Shown: positions 49,974 through 59,699, numbered from the stretch's first letter. The stretch is DNA of 64,000 bases from Actinoplanes flavus (GCF_017592555.1 NZ_JAGFNS010000008.1:90462-154461); one strand, 5' to 3'. Notes: generated from the letters alone by a model not told the origin. Made by a program: numbers and translations.

Positions 49974-52900
49974 GTGGGAGATGCACCGCCGACCGCCGGT
50001 GCCTCCCCGTCGCGTGTCGCGCTGGAGCGGCGACTTCGCGCGTTCGAGATCGACGGTGACGCGGCGGCGATTCTCGAGCCGACCGCCGTCGCCGACGCCG
50101 TCCGGCTGTGGCACGCCACCCGCGGCGACGAGCGGGAGCGGCAGGCGGCCGCGGTGCTGACCGCGCGGCTGCACTGGCACCGCTTCCACCTGCTCGCGCC
50201 CGGCGCCGGCGAACGGGACGGGCTCACCGCCCGATCGCTCACCGGGCACCTCGACACGACCGCGCGCCATCTGCTCCCGCAACTGCTCGGCCCGATGCCC
50301 GGCGACCTGTTCCGCGACGGGTACGGCGGCATCACCCCCGAACGGTTGCACGACCGGGCCTCGGCGATGGTGCACGGCCGACGGACGCCGCTCACGGTCG
50401 GCACGCTCGTGTCGGCGGCCATCCTGTGGCGGGCGGCCGCCGCCGGCACCCCGGAGGACGACCCGCGTCACGCCGAGTACCTGTTCCAGTTCACCACCAT
50501 GGTGCGGCCGCTCGCCGAGCGCTGCGCGGACATGGGCCTGCTGTCCGAGGCGGCCCGCGTCGGCGACATCGCGGCCGCCGCCGAGGCCGAGGTGCCGTTG
50601 CGGATCCTGCGCACCATGCACGTCGGCGTGATGCTGCTGGCGCTCTACGCCGACTCCTTCGACCCGGCCCTGCTCCCCCGCATCGTGGCGGGCAACCGTC
50701 TGGTCCTGCGGCTGATCCCCGGTGACTTCCCGGACCGGCCGACCCTGCTGCACAACCAGGGCGACATGCTGCTCCGGTCGTACCGCCATTCGAACGACCC
50801 CGGCGAGCTGGCCGAGGCCGTCGGCGTCATGCGCGCCGCGATCGACGCTGATCCGTCCGCGTCACCCGAGCAACGCTTCGACTTCGCCGAGGCGTTGCGC
50901 CTGCTCTGCCTCGCCACCGACGACGCCGCCCTGGTAGACGAGGCCCAGCGGACGCTCGCGCTCGCGGGCGACGCGCCCAAGGTGCTGGCCGCCCGCGGCC
51001 AGGTGCTGCGGATGCTCTTCGAGCGCGACGGCGGGCCGCACCGGCTGGCCGAGGCGGTGGCCTGTGGGCGGGCCGCGGTCGAGGCCGCCACCGGCGACGA
51101 CGCCCGGCACGGCGAGCACCTCCTCTATCTGAGCAGCACGCTCGACACGGTGTACGAGAACGGCGGCGACCTCGAGGTGCTGCGCGAATCGGTACGGCTC
51201 GGGCAGCGGGCGGTCGAACTCGCGTTGCCCGGCCTGCGCGGCGGCTATCAGTCCAACCAGGGACGCCGCCTCCAGCTGCTGTTCGAGCGCACCGGCGACA
51301 CCGAGGCGCTGCGTGACGCGATCCGCCTGAGCCGGCTCGCGATCGCCGACGTGCCCGCCGGGCACGAGGACCGGCCGCGCCGGCTCAACCACCTGGCCAC
51401 CAGCCTGCTGCAACTCCACCTGCGTACGGACGAGATCGGACCACTGGTGGAGGCGGTGCGGCTGGGCCGGGAGGCGGTCGCCGACGCCACGCGGGGCATG
51501 GCCCGTAACCGGTACCGCAAGAATCTGGCCAGCGCGCTGGGGCGGCTGCACGAGGTCGTCGACGATCCGGCGGCTCTCGCCGAGGCGGTCGCCGCGGTAC
51601 GCTCCGCGGTCGAGGAGACGCCGGCGCACGTACCCGAATACGCGGTCTACCTGCTGACGCTGGCGAACCTCTCGACGGCCGGGGAGGCGGTCGCGATCCT
51701 CCGTACCGCGCTCGACCGCGCCGCGCCCGGTCACGCCGCCTACCCGCATCTCCAGCTCGCTCTCGCCCGGCACCTCGACGGCGCCGAGGCCGCCGAGCTC
51801 TACCGTCAGGTCGGCGACGCCCCGGCCGCGGCGCCCGCGGTACGCATCGCGGGCCACCGGCGGGCGTCGATCCTCACCCTGATCGGCGGCGACCCGGCGA
51901 CGGCCCTGGCCGACCTGGAGAACGCCGTCGCGCTGCTGCCCCTGGCCACCGCCCGGACCCTGGACCGCGCCGACCGCGAGCACCAGCTGGGCCGGTTGAC
52001 CGGCCTGCCGGACCAGGCCGCCCGTACCGCGGTCGCCGCCGGCCGGCCGGACCGCGCCGTCGAGCTGCTCGAACAGACCCGCGGACTGCTCGCCGCCGAG
52101 ATCTACGCGACCTCCGGCAGCGACATGGCGAGGCTGCGACAGGAGCACCCGGAGCGGGCCGCCGGCCTGGACGATCTGCGGATCCGGCTGGCGGGTCCCG
52201 ATCCGGCCGACCGGGTCCGCGCACACGCGGCGTGGACCGCGCACATCGAGGAGATCCGGCGACTCGACGGCTTCGGCGGGTTCCTCGAGCCGCCGGCCGC
52301 GCGGCGACTCGCCGCGCAGGCGTGCGAGGGCCCGGTGGTGTACCTGACCGCCGACGCGACCGGTCGCGCCCTGGTGCTGCGCGACACCGAGGCGCCGGTC
52401 ACCGTCGTTGACCTGCCCGATCTCACCGTCGACGCGGTAGCCGACCGTGTCACCGCCCTGCACCTGGCGCTGGCCGCCGATCCGGCCGGCGGCCAGGACG
52501 ACCTTCACGACCTGCTCGAATGGCTGTGGGACGCGGTCGCCGGGCCGGTGCTGGACGTCCTCGGGTTCACCGGCCCGCCGGACGGCGACTGGCCCCGGCT
52601 CTGGTGGTGCCCGGTCGGCGTGCTCGCCATGCTGCCGATCCACGCGGCCGGACACCATCGCGACGACAGCGGGCGCACCACCGTGGACCGCGTCGTCAGC
52701 TCCTACCTGTCGACCGTCCGCAGCCTCGAACACACGCGGTCGGCCGCGCCGTCCGCCACCCGGGCGACGCTGACCGTGGCGGCGCCCGTGGTCCCCGGCT
52801 ATCCGGAGCTGCCGGGCGCGGCGGCGGAGTCACGCCTGATCAGTGAGCTCGTCCCCGGCGCCCGGCGGCTGACGGACCCGACCCGCGACCGGGTGCTCGC

Positions 52901-53354
52901 CGCCCTGGCCGAGCACTCGGTGGCTCATTTCGCCTGCCACAGCGAGCTGCGGCTGGACGACCCCGGCCGTAGCCTGCTCGCCCTGCCCGATCACCGTACG
53001 GCGCCGCTGACCGTGTCCGACATCGCCGGACGCCGCTTCCCGCACGAACTCGCCTACCTGTCGGCCTGCAGCACCGCGTTCGGCAACCCGTTGCTGGCCG
53101 ACGAGGCCGTCCACATCACCGGAGCGTTTCACCTGGCCGGTTACCGGCACGTCATCGGCACCCTCTGGCCGGCCGGCGACGCCGCCGGGTCCTGGATGGC
53201 CCGCACGTTCTTCGCCGCCCTCACCGGCGACGGCACCCACCCACCGGACACCGGCCGGGCCGCCGTGGCGCTGCACCACGCCACCCGCGATCTACGGCGG
53301 CTGTCGCTCGACGCGCCCACCCTGTGGGCCAACTTCACACACACCGGAGCCTGA
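49974..53354 (+). CDS. CHAT-domain caspase-like protease with TPR-like repeats (CATRA system)
   Basis: 1126 residues. An N-terminal helical region is followed by many TPR-like repeats (about 220-720, with GDTEALRDAIRLSRLAIADV and similar units) and LLEQTRGLLAAEIY, the usual hinge. The C-terminal CHAT domain (about 840-1120) has His989 (HFACHSE) and Cys1032 (YLSACSTA), the caspase dyad. Such proteases cut cellular proteins once their repeat region senses a trigger. The GTG at 49974 follows GGAG by 8-9 nt; an earlier in-frame GTG or TTG is possible. Three partner genes follow in tight spacing. Confidence 0.9.
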   Translation: MGDAPPTAGASPSRVALERRLRAFEIDGDAAAILEPTAVADAVRLWHATRGDERERQAAAVLTARLHWHRFHLLAPGAGERDGLTARSLTGHLDTTARHLLPQLLGPMPGDLFRDGYGGITPERLHDRASAMVHGRRTPLTVGTLVSAAILWRAAAAGTPEDDPRHAEYLFQFTTMVRPLAERCADMGLLSEAARVGDIAAAAEAEVPLRILRTMHVGVMLLALYADSFDPALLPRIVAGNRLVLRLIPGDFPDRPTLLHNQGDMLLRSYRHSNDPGELAEAVGVMRAAIDADPSASPEQRFDFAEALRLLCLATDDAALVDEAQRTLALAGDAPKVLAARGQVLRMLFERDGGPHRLAEAVACGRAAVEAATGDDARHGEHLLYLSSTLDTVYENGGDLEVLRESVRLGQRAVELALPGLRGGYQSNQGRRLQLLFERTGDTEALRDAIRLSRLAIADVPAGHEDRPRRLNHLATSLLQLHLRTDEIGPLVEAVRLGREAVADATRGMARNRYRKNLASALGRLHEVVDDPAALAEAVAAVRSAVEETPAHVPEYAVYLLTLANLSTAGEAVAILRTALDRAAPGHAAYPHLQLALARHLDGAEAAELYRQVGDAPAAAPAVRIAGHRRASILTLIGGDPATALADLENAVALLPLATARTLDRADREHQLGRLTGLPDQAARTAVAAGRPDRAVELLEQTRGLLAAEIYATSGSDMARLRQEHPERAAGLDDLRIRLAGPDPADRVRAHAAWTAHIEEIRRLDGFGGFLEPPAARRLAAQACEGPVVYLTADATGRALVLRDTEAPVTVVDLPDLTVDAVADRVTALHLALAADPAGGQDDLHDLLEWLWDAVAGPVLDVLGFTGPPDGDWPRLWWCPVGVLAMLPIHAAGHHRDDSGRTTVDRVVSSYLSTVRSLEHTRSAAPSATRATLTVAAPVVPGYPELPGAAAESRLISELVPGARRLTDPTRDRVLAALAEHSVAHFACHSELRLDDPGRSLLALPDHRTAPLTVSDIAGRRFPHELAYLSACSTAFGNPLLADEAVHITGAFHLAGYRHVIGTLWPAGDAAGSWMARTFFAALTGDGTHPPDTGRAAVALHHATRDLRRLSLDAPTLWANFTHTGA

Positions 53355-53356
53355 CC

Positions 53357-54712
53357 GTGCGACTGTCCGCCGACACGTTACGGCAGCTGAGGGCGCAAGC
53401 CGAGGCGAACCCCACCCTGCTGCCGCACTACGCACAGGCCCTGCTGGCCTTCGCCGACGAGCTGTCCAGCGCCGGCCTGCCCGATCAGGCGCTGTCGCGC
53501 TCGGCCGAAGCGGTGGCGGTCTCCCGCCGCGGCGGATCCGGACCGGAGCTCGCCGTCGCGTTGTCGAGCCACGGGAGGTTCCTGTCCGACGCCGGCCGGC
53601 ACACCGAGGCCCTCGCCGCGGCGTCGGAGGCGGAGACCGTGGCCCGCGACGCCGGACCCGGATACGAGCCGTTGCTCGCCGACGTCCTGGCCGGCCGGAG
53701 TCTGCGGCTCAGCAGACTCGGCCGGCACTCGGACGCGATCGCGCCCGCCCGGGAGGCGGTCGCCCTCCGCCGCGCGGCCGCCGAGGCCGACCCGGCGGCA
53801 CGGCCCCAGCTGGCCAGGTCCCTGATCAGCTTCGCCACCGCGCTGGCCGGCCTGGATCTGCGGGGCGAGATGCTGCCGGTCGCCACGGAGGCGGTGGCCG
53901 TCTGGGAGTCGCTGCCGCCGGACCGGCTGGACGAGCATCGCGCCGACTACGCGGTCTCCCTCACCAACCTGGGCTTCGCTCTCCACCAGTCCGGCTCCGC
54001 CGAGCAGGCGGCCGACCTCGCGAGGAGGGCCCTGGTGATCCAGCGGGAGCTGCCGGACGAGGCGCCGACCCTCGCGAAGACCCTCAACGACCTGGCCGGC
54101 TACCTGGCCGAGCAGGAGCGGTGGACCGAGGTGCTGCCGCTGGCCGAGGAGGCGGTCCGGGTGCGGCGCGGGCTGGTCACGACGAGCCCGGCCGCCTTCC
54201 GGCACGACCTGGCCGCCAGCCTGACCAACCTGGCGAGCACCCTGGCCCGTCTCGGCCGCGGCGCCGAAGGCCTCACGCACGTGCGGGAGGCGGTCGCCCT
54301 CTTCCGGGAGCTGGCCGCGGCCGAGCCGCACGCCTGGCGCGGCGAACTCGGCAAGACGCTGCTTCAGCAGGCATCCGTGGAGAGCCGCCTGGACCGGCAC
54401 GGACCCGCGCTGGCGCTCACCGCGGAGGCCGTCGGCATCCTCGAGGAGGTCGGCGACGACCAGTTCCGGGCGTACGCGCAACGCGAATACGCCCGGGTCC
54501 GCGCGTACGCCCGCGCCGACCTGCCGGCGGCGCTCGCCGCCGCCGACCGGTCCGTCGAGATCTACACCGATCTGTACGCCCGCTCGCCCGCCGGCTACAC
54601 GGTGCTGTTCCGCGACGCGCTGCTGATCAAGATCGGCACCCTGCGGGTGATGGGCCGCACCGCCGAGTCCGACGCGCTGATCCGCCGGATCCAGACCGGC
54701 CGGCTCGCCTGA
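53357..54712 (+). CDS. TPR-repeat protein of the CATRA operon
   Basis: 451 residues, essentially all tetratricopeptide repeats of about 40-45 residues (ALAAASEAETVARDAG, APAREAVALRRAAAEADP, LPLAEEAVRVRRGL, LTHVREAVALFRELA). The GTG lies 2 bp after the protease stop, with GGAG 7 nt upstream. It is distinct from the repeats in the protease and may act as sensor, scaffold or inhibitor. Confidence 0.85.
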   Translation: MRLSADTLRQLRAQAEANPTLLPHYAQALLAFADELSSAGLPDQALSRSAEAVAVSRRGGSGPELAVALSSHGRFLSDAGRHTEALAAASEAETVARDAGPGYEPLLADVLAGRSLRLSRLGRHSDAIAPAREAVALRRAAAEADPAARPQLARSLISFATALAGLDLRGEMLPVATEAVAVWESLPPDRLDEHRADYAVSLTNLGFALHQSGSAEQAADLARRALVIQRELPDEAPTLAKTLNDLAGYLAEQERWTEVLPLAEEAVRVRRGLVTTSPAAFRHDLAASLTNLASTLARLGRGAEGLTHVREAVALFRELAAAEPHAWRGELGKTLLQQASVESRLDRHGPALALTAEAVGILEEVGDDQFRAYAQREYARVRAYARADLPAALAAADRSVEIYTDLYARSPAGYTVLFRDALLIKIGTLRVMGRTAESDALIRRIQTGRLA

Positions 54713-55032
54713 TGAGCTCCCTGGATCTCCCCCGCCTGCTCGACGACACCGTGCGCTGGACGCACACCGCCGAGGGCTGGCGACGGATCGACGACGCGTT
54801 GCGGCTGCTCGACGGCGCGCTCGCGACCGGCGACACGGCGCGGATGCGGCAGGGCACGACGGCGCTGATGCTCGCCGCTCCGACGCGGGCCGGCCGGGGC
54901 GTGCACACCTCGATGGGACAGCCGCCCCGGCATCCCGTTCCCCAGCCGACGCGTGACCTGGTCAACCGGCTCCTGCACCGGCTCGGCCGGCCGACCGCCC
55001 CGGAGGACGACGGCGACGATGAGACCGCATAG
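54712..55032 (+). CDS. small CATRA-system-associated protein
   Basis: 106 residues: a helical N-terminal half (TVRWTHTAEGWRRIDDALRL) and a C-terminal half with PQPTRDLVNRLLHRLGRP, a pattern I associate with small proteins beside CATRA genes. Its ATG overlaps the TPR stop as TGATG, and it overlaps the CATRA start by 14 bp, so all are translationally coupled. It may be an effector-binding adaptor or antitoxin-like controller; no enzyme motif is visible. Confidence 0.7.
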   Translation: MSSLDLPRLLDDTVRWTHTAEGWRRIDDALRLLDGALATGDTARMRQGTTALMLAAPTRAGRGVHTSMGQPPRHPVPQPTRDLVNRLLHRLGRPTAPEDDGDDETA

Positions 55033-56458
55033 GCCGGGACTGATCCAGCACACGTTCCTGCCGGCCGACCCGATGCCGGAGGACGCCGTCGGTTCGCTGT
55101 GGGAAGCCGCCGCGGCGCTCGGCATGGACCAGCCGATCGGGCGGTGGCCGATCGACCCGCCCGGTCCCGGTCGACCGCCGCCGGCACGGCCGTTCACCGT
55201 CCTCGCCGGTCGCCAGCGACATCAACCGGGCGCGTTGCACCAGGCCATCCTGTACCGCTTGGACGACGTGCTCGGCGTCAGCGTCCTGCTCGCCCCCAAC
55301 GACGACCGCATCGGCTGGGATCGCCTGGACGGGCGACTGCCGGCGCCACCGGACGGCGCGATCGGGACGGTCGCCATCCGTACCGCCCTGCTCGCTCTTC
55401 CCCGGCCGTGGCTGCGCCCGGCCCTGATCGCCCGCCGGCTCGGCGTACACCCCGACTGGGCCGGCGCCTGGTGCCGAACCGACGGCGGCGTGCTCACCTG
55501 GGAACTGCCGTCCGGCACGTGGACCCGTCGCCACCTGCTCGCCGTCACCGGCATCCGCAACGAGCCGGCCATGGACGAGTGGACCTGGGCCGGCGACCGG
55601 TCCGGCCTTCCACCGCTGACCCGCTACCTCCTGCACGCGGCGAAACTGCGTTACCAGCGGCAGGTGCTGGAGTCGAGCATGCCCAGTCTGCGCCGTGCGA
55701 TCGTCCGCGCCGACGAGGGCTTCCGCGTACTCGATCAGCTGTTGAGCACCGGCGAGCCGCCGCTCGCCCAACTGCTGGCCGCCGACCGCGCCCTCACCAC
55801 GGCACAGGCCGATCAGAGCGGTCTGATCACCGCGCTCGGCGACGTACGGGACATGGCACGCACCGTCCACATCGCCGACCGGAACATGACCGCGGCCCTC
55901 GCCGGGCACGTGCCCGGCGCCCCGGCCGGCCCACCGGCCCTCGACCGCGAGCACGCGACCTGGCTGCGGGAGCAACTGCGGGCCGAGGAGACGTACCTGG
56001 AGTCGGCGCACCACCGCACCCGGGAGATCAGCCGGCTCGCCGCGGCCGTCATCGACCAGCGGCAACGCCAGCGGCAGGAGAACCTGACCCTGTTGCAGAC
56101 GTCGGCCCTCGGCGCGCTGCTGATGGCCCTGGCCGCGATCCAGAGCCTGACCTACCGGATCCCGCTGCCCGGCCCGCTGTTCGCGCCGGTGATCGCCTTC
56201 CTGGCGGCGATCGCCCTCCTGCTGCCCTCGGCGTTGCTGCGCTGGCCGGGCGGCCCGAACGCGACCCGCCGCCGCTGGCCCGTACCCGCCGGCGCCGCGC
56301 TGCTCGGCGTCACCGCCGGCTGGCTGTCCGGCACGGTGGGCTGGATCCTGGCCACCGGCCACGGCGCCCCGCCCACCTGGTCAGCGATCTACTCGGCCGC
56401 CACCGGAGTCGTCTTCGCCGCCGTGGCGCTCGCCGGTGGGCGTCGCGCGGCGGCGTAG
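55019..56458 (+). CDS. CATRA membrane protein (caspase/TPR-associated)
   Basis: 479 residues. Residues 1-170 form the CATRA N-terminal domain (LIQHTFLPADPMPEDAVGSL, HQAILYRLDDVLGVSVLLAP, GWDRLDGRLP). A long helical middle (about 205-350) contains WLREQLRAEETYLESAHHR. Four membrane segments fill 360-475. It would anchor the system at the membrane and may be the protease target or the pore-forming effector. The last 78 bp overlap the convergent oxidoreductase gene. Confidence 0.8.
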   Translation: MRPHRPGLIQHTFLPADPMPEDAVGSLWEAAAALGMDQPIGRWPIDPPGPGRPPPARPFTVLAGRQRHQPGALHQAILYRLDDVLGVSVLLAPNDDRIGWDRLDGRLPAPPDGAIGTVAIRTALLALPRPWLRPALIARRLGVHPDWAGAWCRTDGGVLTWELPSGTWTRRHLLAVTGIRNEPAMDEWTWAGDRSGLPPLTRYLLHAAKLRYQRQVLESSMPSLRRAIVRADEGFRVLDQLLSTGEPPLAQLLAADRALTTAQADQSGLITALGDVRDMARTVHIADRNMTAALAGHVPGAPAGPPALDREHATWLREQLRAEETYLESAHHRTREISRLAAAVIDQRQRQRQENLTLLQTSALGALLMALAAIQSLTYRIPLPGPLFAPVIAFLAAIALLLPSALLRWPGGPNATRRRWPVPAGAALLGVTAGWLSGTVGWILATGHGAPPTWSAIYSAATGVVFAAVALAGGRRAAA

Positions 56459-57103
56459 TGACCGCTCGGCCAGGTACGCGGTCGGGCCGATCACCAGCCG
56501 GTACGGCAGCCGCAGCAGCCGGCCCGGCAGTCTCGGATGCCGTTCCTCGAAGGCGACCCGGGCCCGCGGGTGTTCCTTCGGATCGGCGCGCGGCTCGCCG
56601 GTCAGCAGGTCGACGGCGACCAGATGCTTGACACTCTTGTACCCGTACTGGCCCGGCGCCACCAGCCGCAGTGGCGCGCCGTGCCGTTCGTCGAGGGCGG
56701 CCCCGTTGAGCCTCGTCGCAATCAGCACGTCCGGGGCGACGGCATCCGGCCACACGAACACCGCCCGCCACCGGTCCCCGCCACCGGCCACCAGGTACGG
56801 CGTTTCGGGCACGCCCACCGCGGCGAGGACGTCCCGCAGCGGCACACCCGTCCAGGTCAGGCCGGTCACCGACCAGGTGGTGACGCAGTGGAAGTCGGCC
56901 GTGTGGTCACGCGGCCCGAGAGCCTCCAGATCCCGGGCGGACAGCACCGCGACCGGCTCGCCGTCGCGCCGGATCTCCAACCGGGGCTCGACCGGCATCA
57001 CCGGCGGAGGAAGACAGGGCCGGTCGCTGAACCGGGGCATCTCGCTGAGCAGACGCTGGCCCGGCGGAAGTCCCCCGGCCCGCCGCGGCCAGTAGCGCAT
57101 CAT
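56381..57103 (-). CDS. sulfite-oxidase-type molybdopterin oxidoreductase domain protein
   Basis: 240 residues of the Oxidored_molyb fold as in MsrP/YedY: the Mo-ligand Cys lies in FHCVTTWSVTGLTWTGVPL, and VAPGQYGYKSVKHLVAVDLL and a C-terminal PYRLVIGPTAYLAERSL follow. No signal peptide is seen, so it may act in the cytoplasm, or the true start is elsewhere. ATG at 57103 overlaps the upstream DUF1028 stop (ATGA). The 3' end overlaps the CATRA gene. Confidence 0.8.
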   Translation of the reverse strand: MMRYWPRRAGGLPPGQRLLSEMPRFSDRPCLPPPVMPVEPRLEIRRDGEPVAVLSARDLEALGPRDHTADFHCVTTWSVTGLTWTGVPLRDVLAAVGVPETPYLVAGGGDRWRAVFVWPDAVAPDVLIATRLNGAALDERHGAPLRLVAPGQYGYKSVKHLVAVDLLTGEPRADPKEHPRARVAFEERHPRLPGRLLRLPYRLVIGPTAYLAERSLRRRATPTGERHGGEDDSGGGRVDR

Positions 57104-57948
57104 GCGGCGCCTCCTTGGTCCGACGACCGCAGCTGTGCCAGCACCAGCGGGTCGATCGCGCCGGGGACGACACGTTCCTCCAGGTTCTCGATACCGGCCC
57201 AGCCCGCCAGCGCCTCATCCAGGTCCGGGTCGCCGTGACCGGCCTTCGCGAGCCGGGCCCGCACCTCGTCGCCGATCGCCCCGGTCAGCGGGATCAGCGT
57301 CGCCGGATCGGGCCGCTCGAAGTAGAGCGTGTGCAGCTCCAGCAGCCGGCCCAGTTCGGCCACCGGATCCGGGTGGTCGTCGACCCGCAGGTCGGCGAGG
57401 ACGTCACTGGTCCCGCCGTACCCCATGCCTTTGGCCACGACGAGCAGCGCGGCGCTCTGCCGCCCCCGCCGGTCGCCGCCGGCCTGATCGCCGGCGCGCA
57501 GCGCCTCGAGCAGCCGGTACGGAAACCGCGGCTGGTCCGCGCCGGCCAGCCAGGCGGCCTCCATGTCGGCGACGACCCGCGGTCCGGCCAGCATGTTGCC
57601 CTGGATGGCGTAGCCGTCGCCGGCCGTGCCGCCCGCCCACGGGTGGCACTGGTCGCCGGTGAACGTGGCGCCGGGCCCGTCCGCGCCGACGACGCCGACC
57701 TGCCGGTGGCCGACCGGGCCGGTGTCGCCGGCGATCAGCGCCGCCACGGTGGCGGTCGCCGGAACGCCGGTGCCGAGCAGCGCGAGCGCCTGCGGCCGGT
57801 AGGCGAGGTTCGCATACGACTGGGTGGCGACCGCGCCGACATCGGCGAGGGCCGCCGGGACGGCCGCTCCGGCCCCGAGGAACCTACTCGCCACGGCGAC
57901 GCCGAGGGTGGTGCCGTCGGCGGACCGGGCAACGATCGAGAACGTCAT
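57100..57948 (-). CDS. DUF1028 family protein
   Basis: 282 residues. The opening MTFSIVARSADGTTLGVAVASRF is cut here for length but is the family signature; VGAVATQSYAN, YAIQGNMLAG and a Ntn-hydrolase-like pattern follow. The role is unknown; related proteins may be Ntn hydrolases. The ATG lies 6 nt after TACGGT. It heads a two-gene unit with the molybdopterin protein. Confidence 0.85.
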   Translation of the reverse strand: MTFSIVARSADGTTLGVAVASRFLGAGAAVPAALADVGAVATQSYANLAYRPQALALLGTGVPATATVAALIAGDTGPVGHRQVGVVGADGPGATFTGDQCHPWAGGTAGDGYAIQGNMLAGPRVVADMEAAWLAGADQPRFPYRLLEALRAGDQAGGDRRGRQSAALLVVAKGMGYGGTSDVLADLRVDDHPDPVAELGRLLELHTLYFERPDPATLIPLTGAIGDEVRARLAKAGHGDPDLDEALAGWAGIENLEERVVPGAIDPLVLAQLRSSDQGGAA

Positions 57949-57971
57949 GCCCCGACCGTAGCGGGGCCGCG

Positions 57972-58781
57972 TCAGGAGACGGCGCCGAGCAGGACCACCG
58001 AACCGACGCCCAGCGCCAGCATCAGCCACACCACACCGGCCTCCGCCGGGGAGCCGGTCCGGAACCTCGCCCAGCGCGGCGCGCCGACCGGTGTCCATCG
58101 GCAGCCGCGGATGCGCAACGGCCACCACAGCGGCACCGCCGAGAAGGTGAGCGCGTCACCGAGCGAGTGGGCCAGCCAGCCCCAGGTCACGGCCAGTCCC
58201 ACCCACCACACGGCCACTCCGGCGGGGATCACCGCGGCGGCCAGGACGGCGCCCGCCGCACCGACCAGCAGCGCCCCCACCGCGGCCGTGAAACGCGGGG
58301 CGATCCGGCGGAAACGGCTCGGCAGGATCAGGTCGCCGACCCGCGCCCGGGTACGCGTGGACAGGGCGGTGTGCGCGGCCAGCCACACCGAGAACCCGAT
58401 GATCCACAGGACGGCGGCGCGGCCCGCCCACACGCACACCCCGGCGGCGACCAGCCCGGCCACGGCCGCGCCGAGGGCCGTGTGGGTGACCGCCCGGTGC
58501 CCGCCGCGCGGCGGTCCCGCCGAACAGTGCCCGCACGACGCGGTACGCAGGGCGCCGGCCGCCCGGGACACCCCACCGGCCAGCATCCGGGTCAGGTGGC
58601 CCACCGAGTGGGCGATCGTGGACTTCGGGTGGTCGACGTCGGGGGCCAGGGCCATGCCGGTGGCGATCGCGGTCCCGAACACGACGGCCGCCGGGGCGGG
58701 CGCGGCGCCGGCCGCGGTCAGGGCCGCACATCCGGCCAGCCAGCCCACCGCGCCGGAGAGCGCGTGCGACCGGCCCATCAT
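57972..58781 (-). CDS. YdjM/DUF457-type membrane metal-dependent hydrolase
   Basis: 269 residues. The metal motif HxxSG...PDVDHP is present (SHALSGAVGWL, LAPDVDHPKS), with a later RAVTHTALGA and HSLGDALTF. Six or more membrane segments. This is the LexA-controlled YdjM family, whose physiological role is unknown. I see no clear LexA box in the 100 bp upstream. Confidence 0.85.
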   Translation of the reverse strand: MMGRSHALSGAVGWLAGCAALTAAGAAPAPAAVVFGTAIATGMALAPDVDHPKSTIAHSVGHLTRMLAGGVSRAAGALRTASCGHCSAGPPRGGHRAVTHTALGAAVAGLVAAGVCVWAGRAAVLWIIGFSVWLAAHTALSTRTRARVGDLILPSRFRRIAPRFTAAVGALLVGAAGAVLAAAVIPAGVAVWWVGLAVTWGWLAHSLGDALTFSAVPLWWPLRIRGCRWTPVGAPRWARFRTGSPAEAGVVWLMLALGVGSVVLLGAVS

Positions 58782-58891
58782 CGGCTGCTCACCATCCCAG
58801 CATCACCGGGGCACGCAAATCCTGATTGGCGCCGGGCTTCGGTGGGCATGTCCTCACCAGACCCACAAGTGACAGGTACGGAAGGGCAGCC

Positions 58892-59110
58892 ATGACCACC
58901 TACGACAGCACTGTCGCCACCCCGGAGCAGACGACCGGTTCGCGGGTCAAGCAGGCCGGACAGGTGGTGCGCAAGCGCCCCGGCGTCGTCTCGGCCGCCG
59001 CGCTCGCACTCGCCGCCGTCACCGCGACCGGCGTGATCGGTGGCCGCAAGGTGGCGCAGGCCCGCCGCCCGCGCAGCCGCTGGCAGCGCCTGCTGGACCG
59101 CGTCCGCTGA
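58892..59110 (+). CDS. small single-pass membrane protein, 72 residues
   Basis: Residues 33-52 form a membrane segment, followed by a very basic tail (ARRPRSRWQRLLDRVR). GGAAGGG precedes the ATG by 7 nt. I do not recognise the family; conserved small basic membrane proteins are common in actinobacteria. Confidence 0.5.
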   Translation: MTTYDSTVATPEQTTGSRVKQAGQVVRKRPGVVSAAALALAAVTATGVIGGRKVAQARRPRSRWQRLLDRVR

Positions 59111-59195
59111 CACCGTCGGGAGAACGCGCCCGGTTCCGCACCCCGCGGGCCGGGCGCGAGCCGGCACCCCGATCGGCGAGTCGCCGGGCGGACCG

Positions 59196-59570
59196 TCAAC
59201 TCACTGGTGACGCTTCCCCCGGCTGGCCGCGCAGCACCGCGTCCGCCGCGCACTCGTGGGCGAAGATCGCCGCCGCCAGCCGCCCGGGATCCAGGTGGAC
59301 CACGACCTCCTCCCCCACGGCTTCGGCTTCGCCGGCCGCCAGGCCGATCAGGGCCAGCGCCGCGGCGAACGCACGGACGTAAGCCTGCTCACCTGACTCC
59401 GGACCGGGCGGGTCCAGCTCGTCGCGACCCCAGGCCTGGGCGGCGGCTCGCGCCAGGCGAGCAGGCATGCGTACGGGCACCGACGGCGTCTGCGCCGTCA
59501 CGTGGGCGCCGATCTCGGCCAGCAGGAGCGCGTCGGCACGGTAGCGGCTCTGGGCGGGCGTCTCGGTCAT
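59196..59570 (-). CDS. hypothetical protein, 124 residues
   Basis: A soluble helical protein (MTETPAQSRYRADALLLAE...). I do not recognise the family. The ATG lies 7 nt after TACGGT, a leaderless start. Weakly acidic; no motifs. Confidence 0.5.
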   Translation of the reverse strand: MTETPAQSRYRADALLLAEIGAHVTAQTPSVPVRMPARLARAAAQAWGRDELDPPGPESGEQAYVRAFAAALALIGLAAGEAEAVGEEVVVHLDPGRLAAAIFAHECAADAVLRGQPGEASPVS

Positions 59571-59699
59571 GATCGCCACCGTAGCCGGGCTCCGCACGTC
59601 GCCGGGTCCTCGGCCAGACCGGGTCATACCGCCTGCCCGGGAACCCTCGGAACGCCGGGGTTTGCCACCTGACCGGTGTGTCGGTTTACGCTGATGGAC

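Noticed and set aside
50862..52733. Long open frame antisense to the CHAT protease
   Set aside because: Shadow of a high-GC gene; no recognisable domain.
54962..56362. Long open frame antisense to the CATRA membrane gene
   Set aside because: Gly/Arg/Val-rich shadow without membrane or domain pattern.
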